Shown in pieces: positions 1 through 6,292 of a stretch of DNA of 6,292 bases. The position numbers and the translations under genes were made by a program. This DNA comes from Actinomycetes bacterium (lineage in GTDB: Bacteria; Actinomycetota; Acidimicrobiia; Acidimicrobiales; Palsa-688). The notes beneath the pieces were generated by a model, which was not told where the DNA came from, did no database searches, and was given only the letters and a program-made list of their open reading frames with translations. The DNA lies in the NCBI GenBank assembly GCA_021816565.1, contig JAKAXN010000275.1, forward strand, positions 1-6,292. The letters run 5' to 3'. How positions within the stretch are numbered: the stretch's first letter is position 1; each line of letters begins with the position of its first letter.

Positions 1-1854
1 GTGCACTGGTACAAGCGGAAGCCCATACAGGTTGCCGCCGCAGTGGGATCGCTGGCCATAGCGCTCAGCGCATGTGGCAGCAGCAGCAAGCCCGCCGCCT
101 CCGGTAACGGAGGCTCAGGAGGGGGGACGACCGGCAGCACCACCAGCTGCCCCGGAGATCCGCCCAACCAGATCTACAACTCCAACAGCAGTGGCACCCC
201 CAAGTCGGGTGGCACCCTGACGGTCCTCGGCCAGGGCGACGTCGACGAGGCGCTCGATATCAACATCGGGTACTACACCCTCGACTACCTGGCCTACGAC
301 CTCTACAACCGTCCGCTGTACACCTATCCGAGCCAGATGTGCAAGACCTTCACCCTGGTGCCGGACATCGCCACCGCCGCTCCGAAGGTCTCGGACAACG
401 GGCTGAAGTACTCGGTGACCATCCGCAAGGGCGCCATGTGGGACACGACCCCGCCCCGCCAGGTCACCGCCGCCGATGTGGTGCGGGGCGTGAAGCGCAG
501 CTGCAACCCCAACACCCCCTTCGGTGGTAGCCCGGACTTCGCTGACGTGCTCGCCGGTTACTCGACGTTCTGCACCGGGTTCTCCAAGGTGTCGTCGACC
601 GACGCCACCGCCATGGCGAACTACATCAACAACAACAACATCTCCGGTGTCCAGGTCGATCCGAGCGATCCCCTGACCGTCGTGTTCACCCTCACCAAGC
701 CGGCGAACTACTTCCCGGGCATTCTCTCTCTGCCCCCGTTCAACCCGGCCCCGGTGGAGAGCCTGCAGAGCGTGCCGGCCAGCGCCAACGCCTGGAAGAC
801 CGTCATGTCCGACGGGCCGTACAAGATCCAGTCCTACAGCCCGGGCAAGTCGATCGTCTTCACCCGCAACCCGGCGTGGACCCAGGCGTCGGACCCCGTC
901 GACCATGCGTACGTCAACGAGATCGATGTGTCTGAGACCGGCAACTCGGCCGGTATCTACCAGCAGATCCTCACGAACTCCCCGCAGGCCGACATGATGT
1001 GGGACGTCCACGTTCCGCCCTCGGACATCCCCGGGCTGATCGCCAACAAGGACCCCCGCTTCCAGTTGCTGACCGAGGCCGCGGCCAACCCGTGGCTGGT
1101 GTTCAACACCGTCTCGCCCAACAACAACAAGGCGCTGTCCAACCCGCTGGTCCGCCAGGCCATCTCCTACGCCATCAACCGCGGCCAGCTGCTGCAGGAC
1201 GGCGGTGGCCCGACGATCGAGGTGCCCCTGACCCACGTCATCGCTCCCGGCACCGACGGGTCCAGCCCCAACTTCGACCCGTATCCCTACGACGTGGCCA
1301 AGGCCAAGTCCCTGCTGAAGCAGGCTGGTGTGTCGAACATGACCCTCACCATGCTCTACCGGAAGAGCCCGGCCGAGGACAAGGACTTCCAGACGCTGCA
1401 GGCCCAGCTGTCGCAGATCGGGATCACGCTGAAGCCCCTCGGTCTGCCCACCGGCACGGTGTACGGCAAGTACCTCAACCCCGGTACCCCCGCCAAGCAG
1501 GGCGCCTGGGACATCGCCGAGGTCGGCTGGGGTCCGGACTGGTTCCCGACCGGCGCCAAGTCCTGGTTCGAGCCGCTGTTCAACGGCAACAACCTGCCGC
1601 CGAACTCCAGCAACTACGGGTTCTTCAACGACCCGAAGGTCAACTCCCTGATCGCTCAGGCCGAGGCTGCGAGCACCTCGTCGGAGGCCGCCACTCTCTG
1701 GCACCAGGCCGACCAGCAGGTGATGGCGCAGGCCGCCGTCTACCCGATCTCGGACCCGAACGAGGGCTCGATCACCGGCTCGCAGGTTCACAACTGCGTG
1801 ATGATCCAGCCTCTGCAGAACTGCAACCTGGCCAACGTTTGGCTCTCCAGCTAG
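1..1854 (+). CDS. Peptide ABC transporter substrate-binding lipoprotein (SBP family 5, OppA/DppA-like)
   Basis: This 617-residue protein is an extracellular solute-binding protein that would capture a peptide or similar ligand and pass it to the permease encoded downstream. The N-terminus is a lipoprotein signal peptide: a basic start (K5, R6, K7), a hydrophobic stretch (about 9-22) and the lipobox LSAC at 22-25, so Cys25 would be lipidated. A Gly/Ser/Thr-rich tether follows (about 26-70). Family 5 hallmarks are DGPYKIQSYSPGKSIVFTRN (271-290), NPLVRQAISYAINRGQLL (381-398) and the Trp-rich GWGPDWFPTGAKSWF (509-523). Length fits the family. Six further cysteines (50, 114, 168, 191, 599, 608) could form disulfides, which is inference. 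The GTG start is the first base of the window; the well-formed signal peptide supports it, but the ribosome binding site and any in-frame upstream start are out of view. The ligand is not predictable; peptide import is the family default, and nickel, sugars or other solutes are alternatives. Confidence 0.93.
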   Translation: MHWYKRKPIQVAAAVGSLAIALSACGSSSKPAASGNGGSGGGTTGSTTSCPGDPPNQIYNSNSSGTPKSGGTLTVLGQGDVDEALDINIGYYTLDYLAYDLYNRPLYTYPSQMCKTFTLVPDIATAAPKVSDNGLKYSVTIRKGAMWDTTPPRQVTAADVVRGVKRSCNPNTPFGGSPDFADVLAGYSTFCTGFSKVSSTDATAMANYINNNNISGVQVDPSDPLTVVFTLTKPANYFPGILSLPPFNPAPVESLQSVPASANAWKTVMSDGPYKIQSYSPGKSIVFTRNPAWTQASDPVDHAYVNEIDVSETGNSAGIYQQILTNSPQADMMWDVHVPPSDIPGLIANKDPRFQLLTEAAANPWLVFNTVSPNNNKALSNPLVRQAISYAINRGQLLQDGGGPTIEVPLTHVIAPGTDGSSPNFDPYPYDVAKAKSLLKQAGVSNMTLTMLYRKSPAEDKDFQTLQAQLSQIGITLKPLGLPTGTVYGKYLNPGTPAKQGAWDIAEVGWGPDWFPTGAKSWFEPLFNGNNLPPNSSNYGFFNDPKVNSLIAQAEAASTSSEAATLWHQADQQVMAQAAVYPISDPNEGSITGSQVHNCVMIQPLQNCNLANVWLSS

Positions 1855-1885
1855 GCCAGACTGAAGGCCCGAGCCAGTAAGTGAA

Positions 1886-1920
1886 GTGGCGGCCCGACGA
1901 ACTTCTCGTCGGGCCGCCAC
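1886..1920 (+). terminator. Strong hairpin, candidate intrinsic terminator or attenuator after the binding-protein gene
   Basis: The left arm GTGGCGGCCCGACGA (1886-1900) pairs perfectly with the right arm TCGTCGGGCCGCCAC (1906-1920), giving a 15-bp GC-rich stem with a 5-nt loop (ACTTC). It starts 31 nt after the binding-protein stop codon. No run of T follows (ACATCTCCCACC), so it is not a classical rho-independent terminator; U-poor hairpins have been proposed as terminators in actinobacteria. It could instead protect the 3' end of the binding-protein mRNA from exonucleases. The hairpin is certain from sequence; the terminator function is inferred. Confidence 0.68.
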
Positions 1921-1946
1921 ACATCTCCCACCGATTTAGCAGCAGA

Positions 1947-1965
1947 CCCGGGCTCCGAGCCCGGG
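1947..1965 (+). repeat. GC-rich inverted repeat in the oppD leader
   Basis: CCCGGGCTC (1947-1955) is the reverse complement of GAGCCCGGG (1957-1965), around a single central C. As RNA it would fold as an 8-bp stem with a 3-nt loop. It ends 20 nt before the oppD ATG, just upstream of the weak ribosome binding site. It could be a second half of a tandem terminator, a structure affecting oppD translation, or a palindromic protein-binding site, since the near-perfect dyad would also suit a dimeric repressor. I cannot decide between these. Confidence 0.5.
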
Positions 1966-1985
1966 AGACTAGGTAAGACGCCGAC

Positions 1986-3005
1986 ATGTCGCTACTAGAG
2001 GTCAAGGACCTCCACGTTTCATTCCCAACCGATGACGGTGTGGTGAGCGCCGTCAGAGGCGTCTCCTTCTCGGTCGAGAAGGGCAAGACCCTGGGCATCG
2101 TCGGCGAGTCGGGCTCGGGCAAGAGCGTCTCCACCCAGACGATCATGGGCCTCACCCGCGGCGCGGAGGTGACCGGCGAGGCCACCTTCCAGGGCCGGGA
2201 CCTGCTCAAGATGTCGCGGCGCGACCTGGAGCAGGTCAGGGGGGCGCAGATCGGGATGATCTTCCAGGATCCCCTGTCGAGCCTCCACCCCTACTACCGG
2301 GTGGGGTGGCAGATCATGGAGATGATCAGGGCCCACCAGCCCCACATGTCGAAGAAGGCGGCCAGGGCCCGGGCCGTCGACCTCCTGGGCATGGTCGGGA
2401 TACCCAGGCCTGATGTGCGGGTGGACGACTTCCCCCACCAGTTCTCGGGCGGGATGCGCCAGCGGGCCATGATCGCCATGGCCATGGCGCTCAGCCCCTC
2501 CCTCCTCATCGCCGACGAGCCGACCACCGCCCTCGATGTCACCGTGCAGGCCCAGGTCCTGCGGGTCATGCAGCGGCTCCAGGAGGAGTTCGGGACGGCG
2601 CTCATCATCATCACCCACGATCTGGGGGTGATCGCCGAGGTCGCCGACGACGTGGTCGTCATGTACGCCGGAGCGATCATGGAGGCGGCCGACCGGGACC
2701 GGCTGTTCTACCGGCAGCACAACCCCTACACCGAGGGTCTCCTGCGCTCGTTGCCCACCTACGGCGGGGCCCGCGAGCGCCTCCAGCCCATCAGCGGGCA
2801 GCCCCCGAGCCTCATCCGGCTGCCGGACGGGTGCAAGTTCAGCCCCCGCTGCCCATATGTGATGGCCCGCTGCCGGCAGGAGGACCCGGACCTGACCCCG
2901 GTGGAGGGCTTCCCTACCCATCTCTCCCGCTGCTGGTTGCCCCACACCGGCCCGGAACGGGATGAGGCGAGGGCACGGGTCATCGGAGAGACGGTGGCCC
3001 GATGA
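1986..3005 (+). CDS. oppD: Oligopeptide/dipeptide ABC transporter ATP-binding protein (OppD/DppD-like)
   Basis: This 339-residue cytoplasmic ATPase is one of the two motor subunits of the importer. In order it shows Walker A GESGSGKS (40-47), the Q-loop in IFQDP (Gln94), the ABC signature FSGGMRQR (153-160), Walker B LLIADEP with catalytic Glu178, the D-loop ALD (182-184) and the H-loop His211. The C-terminal oligopeptide/dipeptide transporter domain carries four cysteines (283, 289, 296, 316; spacing C-x5-C-x6-C-x19-C), matching the pattern that holds a [4Fe-4S] cluster in structurally studied DppD-type ATPases. The start [13 protein letters not shown] is typical of the family; its ribosome binding site is weak (AGGT, 1971-1974). 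The stop overlaps the next start in ATGA. OppD rather than OppF is assigned from the first position in the ATPase pair and from the signature FSGGM instead of FSGGQ. The substrate remains open. Confidence 0.93.
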   Translation: MSLLEVKDLHVSFPTDDGVVSAVRGVSFSVEKGKTLGIVGESGSGKSVSTQTIMGLTRGAEVTGEATFQGRDLLKMSRRDLEQVRGAQIGMIFQDPLSSLHPYYRVGWQIMEMIRAHQPHMSKKAARARAVDLLGMVGIPRPDVRVDDFPHQFSGGMRQRAMIAMAMALSPSLLIADEPTTALDVTVQAQVLRVMQRLQEEFGTALIIITHDLGVIAEVADDVVVMYAGAIMEAADRDRLFYRQHNPYTEGLLRSLPTYGGARERLQPISGQPPSLIRLPDGCKFSPRCPYVMARCRQEDPDLTPVEGFPTHLSRCWLPHTGPERDEARARVIGETVAR

Positions 3006-4114
3006 GCGGCGAGGTGATACTGCGGGCCACCGACGTCGTCAAGCACTTCCCGGTCCAGTCCTCGGGCCTGCGCCGCAACCGCGACGTCGTCCACGCAGTC
3101 GACGGTGTGAGCCTCGAGGTGCGCCGTGGCGAGACCGTGGGCCTGGTCGGCGAGACGGGCTGCGGCAAGTCCACGCTGGCCCGCTGCCTGGCCCGGCTTT
3201 TCGACCTGACGTCGGGAAGCGTGGAGTTCGAAGGCCAGGACATCTCCCGGCTCAAGCCCCGCCAGCTGGGGAAGGTGCGCCGGGAGATGCAGGTGATCTT
3301 CCAGGATCCCTACGGCTCGCTCAACCCCAAGCGCCGGGTCGGCTCGATCATCGGTGACCCCTTTGCCATCCACGGCATAGCCAGCGGGCAGGAGCGCAAG
3401 CGGAAGGTCCAGGAGATGATGGAGCTCGTGGGCCTCAACCCCGAGCACTACAACCGCTTCCCGGCGGAGTTCTCCGGGGGCCAGCGCCAGCGCATCGGGG
3501 TGGCCCGGGCTCTGGCTCTCAGGCCCAAGGTCGTCCTCTGCGACGAGCCGGTGTCGGCCCTCGACGTGTCGATACAGGCCCAGGTCCTCAATCTGCTCTC
3601 GGACCTGCAGAAGCAGCTCGGGCTGACCTACATCTTCATCTCCCACGACCTGTCCGTGGTCCGCCACGTCAGCGACCGGCTGTTGCTCATGTACCTGGGC
3701 AAGGTGTCGGAGGCCGGACCCTCGGAGGAGGTCTACCAGCGGGCCCGTCACCCCTACGCCAACGCCCTGCTGTCGGCCATCCCCCTTCCCGATCCGAGGG
3801 CCATGAAGGAGCGGGAGAAGATCGTGCTGGCCGGCGACGTCCCGTCGCCCATCCACCCCCCGAGCGCGTGCCGTTTCCATCCCCGCTGCCCGAAGGCCCA
3901 GGCCCGCTGCGCGGAGGAGGAGCCGCAGCTCGTCGCCCGACTCGGCGACGGTCCTGATCACCTGACGGCCTGCCACTTCCCGGTGGCCGACGGAGAGAAC
4001 CTGGCCGATGCCCGGCCCGCACTGTCAGCGGAAAGAAGAGTGGTGGAGCCCGAGGCGGGTACCGGCGACGTGGTCGTCGGTCTCGGGGCTCCGACGGATG
4101 GGAGTCACGAATGA
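3002..4114 (+). CDS. oppF: Oligopeptide/dipeptide ABC transporter ATP-binding protein (OppF/DppF-like)
   Basis: This 370-residue protein is the second ATPase and would pair with OppD at the cytoplasmic face of the permease. It shows Walker A GETGCGKS (50-57), Q-loop Gln101 in IFQDP, signature FSGGQRQR (157-164), Walker B VVLCDEP with Glu182, D-loop ALD (186-188) and H-loop His215. The insertion [15 protein letters not shown] between the first strands and the FSGGQ signature are OppF-like. The C-terminal domain has cysteines 290, 296, 303 and 324 (C-x5-C-x6-C-x20-C), again the iron-sulfur-type pattern. The ATG overlaps the oppD stop by 4 nt (ATGA), with GGAGAG at 2985-2990 as a rather distant ribosome binding site, so translational coupling is likely. 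After the last cysteine there is a polar tail of about 45 residues with no motif I recognise; its DNA also contains the ribosome binding site of the next gene. Confidence 0.93.
   Translation: MSGEVILRATDVVKHFPVQSSGLRRNRDVVHAVDGVSLEVRRGETVGLVGETGCGKSTLARCLARLFDLTSGSVEFEGQDISRLKPRQLGKVRREMQVIFQDPYGSLNPKRRVGSIIGDPFAIHGIASGQERKRKVQEMMELVGLNPEHYNRFPAEFSGGQRQRIGVARALALRPKVVLCDEPVSALDVSIQAQVLNLLSDLQKQLGLTYIFISHDLSVVRHVSDRLLLMYLGKVSEAGPSEEVYQRARHPYANALLSAIPLPDPRAMKEREKIVLAGDVPSPIHPPSACRFHPRCPKAQARCAEEEPQLVARLGDGPDHLTACHFPVADGENLADARPALSAERRVVEPEAGTGDVVVGLGAPTDGSHE
4100..4104 (+). promoter_or_regulatory. Ribosome binding site for oppC
   Basis: GGGAG lies 6 nt before the ATG at 4111, inside the last codons of oppF. 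It supports that ATG as the true start of the permease despite the unconserved N-terminal extension it implies. Confidence 0.7.
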
Positions 4115-5073
4115 CGATGCCCGGCTCGCCGCCGTCCACGCCGGCGGAACTGGTACTCGAGGGTCCCCCGGAGGTCGCGCCGGCCGCGGTCTCCATCCAG
4201 GGTCGAAGCACCTGGCAGCTGGCGTGGAGCCGCCTGCGCAAGGACCGGGCCGCCATCGCCTCTGCGGTGGTCATCCTGCTGATCATCCTCATGGCGATCT
4301 TCGCCCCTGTCGTCGCCGACATCACCGGCCACGGGGTCAACCAGCAGTTCCGGACGACAGGGCTCAACACCTACGGGCTGCCGAGGGCTCCGAACGCCAC
4401 ATTCGTGCTCGGCACCGACGACCTGGGACGCGACATCCTCGTCCGGATCGCCTACGGGGCCCGCATCTCGCTCTACGTCGGGGTGGTGGCCACGCTCGCG
4501 ACCGTCGCCATCGGAGCGGTCCTCGGGCTGATGGCCGGCTACTTCGGCGGGCTGGTCGACTCGATCATCGCCCGGCTGGTCGACCTGGTGCTGTCGCTGC
4601 CGTTCCTGCTCTTCGCCATCTCCCTGGTGTCGGTGACCCGCCCGGGCCTGGCCGTCGTGATCGTCGTGATCGCCGTGTTCGGCTGGGCTGCGGTAGCGCG
4701 TATCGTGCGCGGCCAGGTGCTCTCGATCCGGGAGAAGGAGTACATCGAGGCGGCCCGGTCGCTGGGGGCCAGCCCCTGGCGGATCATGTTCGTGGACATC
4801 CTGCCGAACGTCCTGACGCAGCTGATCGTCTACGCCACCCTCCTGATACCGGTGACGATCATCCTCGAGGCCACGCTGTCGTACCTCGGCCTCGGTATCC
4901 CGCCTCCGACCGCGGACTGGGGGCAGATGATCGCCGAGGCCCAGAACATCTACCAGCAGGCGTGGTGGTTCCTGGTGTTCCCCAGCGCCGCTCTGCTGAT
5001 CACCACGCTGGCGTTCAACATCCTCGGTGACGGCGTGCGCGACGCCCTCGACCCCCGCCTCGAGCGGCAGTAG
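4111..5073 (+). CDS. oppC: Oligopeptide/dipeptide ABC transporter permease (OppC/DppC-like)
   Basis: This 320-residue inner-membrane protein forms half of the transport channel. A Pro/Ala-rich cytoplasmic extension (1-33) precedes the OppC N-terminal segment STWQLAWSRLRKDRAAIAS (33-51) and the first membrane helix (about 48-68). The OppC hallmark GTDDLGRDIL is at 101-110, followed by further hydrophobic helices at about 120-143, 155-175, 179-197, 234-256 and 284-304. The EAA loop that docks onto the ATPases is at 210-233 (EYIEAARSLGASPWRIMF then VDILPN). The C-terminus LGDGVRDALDPRLE is typical of the subfamily. The start overlaps the oppF stop by 4 nt in ATGA and has a good ribosome binding site. 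Here OppC is encoded before OppB, the reverse of the enterobacterial opp and dpp order. Helix limits are estimates by eye. Confidence 0.93.
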   Translation: MTMPGSPPSTPAELVLEGPPEVAPAAVSIQGRSTWQLAWSRLRKDRAAIASAVVILLIILMAIFAPVVADITGHGVNQQFRTTGLNTYGLPRAPNATFVLGTDDLGRDILVRIAYGARISLYVGVVATLATVAIGAVLGLMAGYFGGLVDSIIARLVDLVLSLPFLLFAISLVSVTRPGLAVVIVVIAVFGWAAVARIVRGQVLSIREKEYIEAARSLGASPWRIMFVDILPNVLTQLIVYATLLIPVTIILEATLSYLGLGIPPPTADWGQMIAEAQNIYQQAWWFLVFPSAALLITTLAFNILGDGVRDALDPRLERQ

Positions 5074-5077
5074 GAGG
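5073..5077 (+). promoter_or_regulatory. Ribosome binding site for oppB, overlapping the oppC stop
   Basis: GGAGG begins on the last base of the oppC TAG stop and sits 5 nt before the GTG at 5083. It is the strongest ribosome binding site in the window, fixes GTG as the oppB start, and lets a ribosome ending on oppC restart at once. Confidence 0.8.
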
Positions 5078-5082
5078 CCCCG

Positions 5083-6051
5083 GTGATCCGCTTCCTCATC
5101 CGCCGCGTCTTTCTCGGCATCATCGTGATGCTGATGGTGACCATGCTGGTCTTCGGCATCTTCTTCGTCGGCGGCAACCAGCAGACCGTGGCCTCCCGCC
5201 TGGCCGGCAAGAACGCCACCGAGCAGACGATCAACATGATCAAGGCCCGCCTGCACCTCAACCAGCCGGTCTGGGGCCAGTACTGGGACTTCCTGAAGCA
5301 GCTGGTGTGGCACCACAACCTGGGCTACTCCTACTACCACGAGCAGCCGGTCTCGACGATCCTGTCGCACGCCTTCCCGATCACGTTGTCCCTGGCCGCC
5401 GGGGCGGCGGTGATCTGGCTGGTGCTCGGGGTGCTGTCCGGGATCCTCTCAGCGGTACGGCGGGGCTCGGTGCTCGATCGGGTCATCACGACGCTGGCGC
5501 TGTTCTTCTACTCGATGCCGACGTTCGTCCTGGGCCTGATGCTGCTGTTCCTGGTGTCGTACCAGCTCCAGAAGCGCGGCATCAGGACCTTCCCCGGCCA
5601 GGGCTACGTCTACTTCACGGCCAGTCCGCTCAAGTGGTTGGAGAGCCTGGTGCTGCCCTGGCTGACCCTCGCCCTGGTGTCGGCGGCCACCTACACCCGG
5701 CTCACCAGAGGCTCCATGCTCGAGGTCATGGGTGAGGACTACATCCGCACGGCCCGGGCCAAGGGGTTGCGGGAGCGTCGCGTCGTCTTCCGCCACGGTC
5801 TGCGGTCCGCTCTGACCCCGGTGGCCAGCCAGTTCGGCATCGACGTGGGCGTGCTCGTCGGCGGGGCCATCGTGACCGAGACGGTCTTCGGCATGCCCGG
5901 CCTCGGCTACACCGCCATCCATTCGATCGACAACGGTGACCTGCCGGTGATCATCGGGATCGTGATCATCGCCAGCGCCGCGGTAGTGGTGGCCAACATC
6001 CTCATTGACATCGCCTACGCGGTTCTCGACCCACGGGTGCGGCTTCACTAG
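5083..6051 (+). CDS. oppB: Oligopeptide/dipeptide ABC transporter permease (OppB/DppB-like)
   Basis: This 322-residue inner-membrane protein is the partner permease of OppC. It begins with the family-typical MIRFLIRRVFLGIIVML, whose first helix spans about 9-29, followed by a long external segment (30-100) and helices at about 101-124, 134-160, 186-203, 249-270 and 287-312. The EAA loop contacting the ATPases is at 218-241 (EDYIRTARAKGLRERRVVF then RHGLR). TETVFGMPGLG (265-275) and the terminal LDPRVRLH are classic OppB features. The usual GDP motif after the first helix is replaced by VGGNQQTVASRLAGKNAT (29-46), a divergence from the canonical subunit. The GTG start is set by GGAGG just upstream, 9 nt after the oppC stop. 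It is the last transporter gene; no terminator hairpin is visible after it before menB. Confidence 0.93.
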   Translation: MIRFLIRRVFLGIIVMLMVTMLVFGIFFVGGNQQTVASRLAGKNATEQTINMIKARLHLNQPVWGQYWDFLKQLVWHHNLGYSYYHEQPVSTILSHAFPITLSLAAGAAVIWLVLGVLSGILSAVRRGSVLDRVITTLALFFYSMPTFVLGLMLLFLVSYQLQKRGIRTFPGQGYVYFTASPLKWLESLVLPWLTLALVSAATYTRLTRGSMLEVMGEDYIRTARAKGLRERRVVFRHGLRSALTPVASQFGIDVGVLVGGAIVTETVFGMPGLGYTAIHSIDNGDLPVIIGIVIIASAAVVVANILIDIAYAVLDPRVRLH

Positions 6052-6063
6052 CTTCGCGTCCCC

Positions 6064-6292
6064 ATGGTCTCCGAACTGTTCGATCCCGACGCGTGGCGGG
6101 CCGTGCCAGGCTTCGATTTCACCGACATCACCTACCACCGGGCGCTCGACCAGGGCACCGTCCGCATCGCCTTCAACCGGCCGGAGGTGCGCAACGCGTT
6201 CCGGCCCCACACCGTCGACGAGCTGTACCAGGCGCTCGACCACGCCCGCCAGAGCCCCGACGTGGGCTGCGTGCTGCTCACCGGCAACGGGC
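6064..6292 (+). CDS. menB: 1,4-dihydroxy-2-naphthoyl-CoA synthase (MenB), N-terminal part, cut by window end
   Basis: The open frame from the ATG at 6064 runs without a stop to the right edge, giving 76 residues. MenB cyclises o-succinylbenzoyl-CoA to 1,4-dihydroxy-2-naphthoyl-CoA in menaquinone biosynthesis, in the cytoplasm. The segments GFDFTDITYHRALDQGTVRI (16-35) and NRPEVRNAFRPHTVDELYQA (38-57), then SPDVGCVLLTGNG (64-76), match my memory of actinobacterial MenB, including the M. tuberculosis enzyme, nearly residue for residue; this is the start of the crotonase fold. The oxyanion-hole and catalytic residues lie beyond the window. The start fits because homologues also begin shortly before the FDxxAWRxVxGF segment. 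No Shine-Dalgarno sequence is seen in the 12-nt gap after oppB, and the frame is the same as oppB. Other crotonases (enoyl-CoA hydratases) are less likely given the RNAFRPHTVDEL segment. Confidence 0.9.
   Translation, partial: MVSELFDPDAWRAVPGFDFTDITYHRALDQGTVRIAFNRPEVRNAFRPHTVDELYQALDHARQSPDVGCVLLTGNG

Larger units (their letters stand above)
1855..1985 (+). other. Intergenic region with two hairpins
   Basis: This is the only sizeable gap in the transporter cluster, separating the binding-protein gene from the ATPase/permease block. It holds a perfect 15-bp inverted repeat, then a shorter GC-rich one, then a weak AGGT (1971-1974) 11 nt before the oppD ATG. I see no convincing -35/-10 promoter pair, though high-GC actinobacterial promoters are hard to recognise by eye. 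The arrangement fits partial termination or mRNA stabilisation giving more binding protein than membrane complex; that role is inference. Confidence 0.6.

Noticed and set aside
607..648. Asn-rich run (about residues 207-214) as a possible repeat or slippage tract
   Set aside because: Only a few AAC codons in a row inside an otherwise normal domain; too short to be called a repeat or to suggest a frameshift.
999..1880. 293-codon + strand frame within the binding-protein gene
   Set aside because: It is a shifted reading of the same codons, Arg/Pro/Gln-rich and without domains, whereas the main frame has conserved family 5 motifs throughout.
115..1920. A 601-codon open frame on the - strand opposite the binding-protein gene
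   Set aside because: Its translation is rich in Arg, Gly, Val and His with no recognisable domain or signal, and it lies wholly opposite a clear family 5 binding protein. Long antisense frames without stops are expected at this GC content.
2019..2945. Long - strand open frame opposite oppD
   Set aside because: Low-complexity, His/Gly/Leu/Asp-rich translation with no motif, fully overlapped by a gene with all ATPase motifs; a codon-bias shadow.
2759..3976. Long - strand open frame opposite the oppD end and oppF
   Set aside because: It spans two real genes on the other strand, and its composition is that of a mirrored GC-rich frame with no domain.
4105..5370. 421-codon - strand open frame opposite oppC and the oppB start
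   Set aside because: The translation is dominated by Asp, His, Gln and Arg, the antisense image of hydrophobic membrane-helix codons; no family features.
6052..6063. Possible terminator or promoter between oppB and menB
   Set aside because: The gap is only 12 nt, with no inverted repeat and no recognisable promoter elements; any promoter would have to lie inside oppB, where I see no clear one.
5449..6243. 264-codon - strand open frame across the oppB end and menB start
   Set aside because: It crosses two well-supported + strand genes and shows only a Gly/His/Val/Asp-rich sequence with no motif.

Overview
The window is high-GC DNA carrying one complete ABC importer of the oligopeptide/dipeptide (Opp/Dpp, peptide/nickel) family on the + strand, followed by the 5' end of menB. 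The strong G/C preference at third codon positions, the Gly/Ser-rich lipoprotein linker and above all the MenB N-terminus (close to the mycobacterial-type 1,4-dihydroxy-2-naphthoyl-CoA synthase as I remember it) point to an actinobacterium (Actinomycetota). I cannot name the genus; an uncultured lineage is possible.

Layout: 1-1854 is a lipid-anchored solute-binding protein (oppA-like). An intergenic region of 131 bases (1855-1985) holds two inverted repeats: a perfect 15-bp stem just after the binding-protein gene and an 8-bp GC-rich stem just before the next gene. At 1986-3005 and 3002-4114 lie the two ATPases (oppD-like, oppF-like), and at 4111-5073 and 5083-6051 the two permeases (oppC-like, oppB-like). 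The first two junctions in this block are ATGA overlaps of 4 nt, and the third has a Shine-Dalgarno sequence overlapping the preceding stop codon, so these four genes look translationally coupled. At 6064 menB starts, 12 nt after the oppB stop and without a visible ribosome binding site; it runs off the right edge.

How the parts work together: the lipoprotein would capture a peptide-like ligand outside the membrane and deliver it to the OppB/OppC channel, which is driven by the OppD/OppF ATPase heterodimer. The hairpins after the binding-protein gene would allow more binding protein than membrane complex to be made from one transcript. The ligand cannot be read from the sequence. menB belongs to menaquinone biosynthesis and is probably a neighbour rather than part of the transporter.

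I see no novel system. Both strands were considered; the long reverse-strand open frames look like GC-bias shadows. No tRNA, rRNA, CRISPR array, insertion sequence or transposase was seen. Points worth a second look are the intergenic hairpins, the four-cysteine motifs in both ATPases, and the unusual oppB-menB junction.
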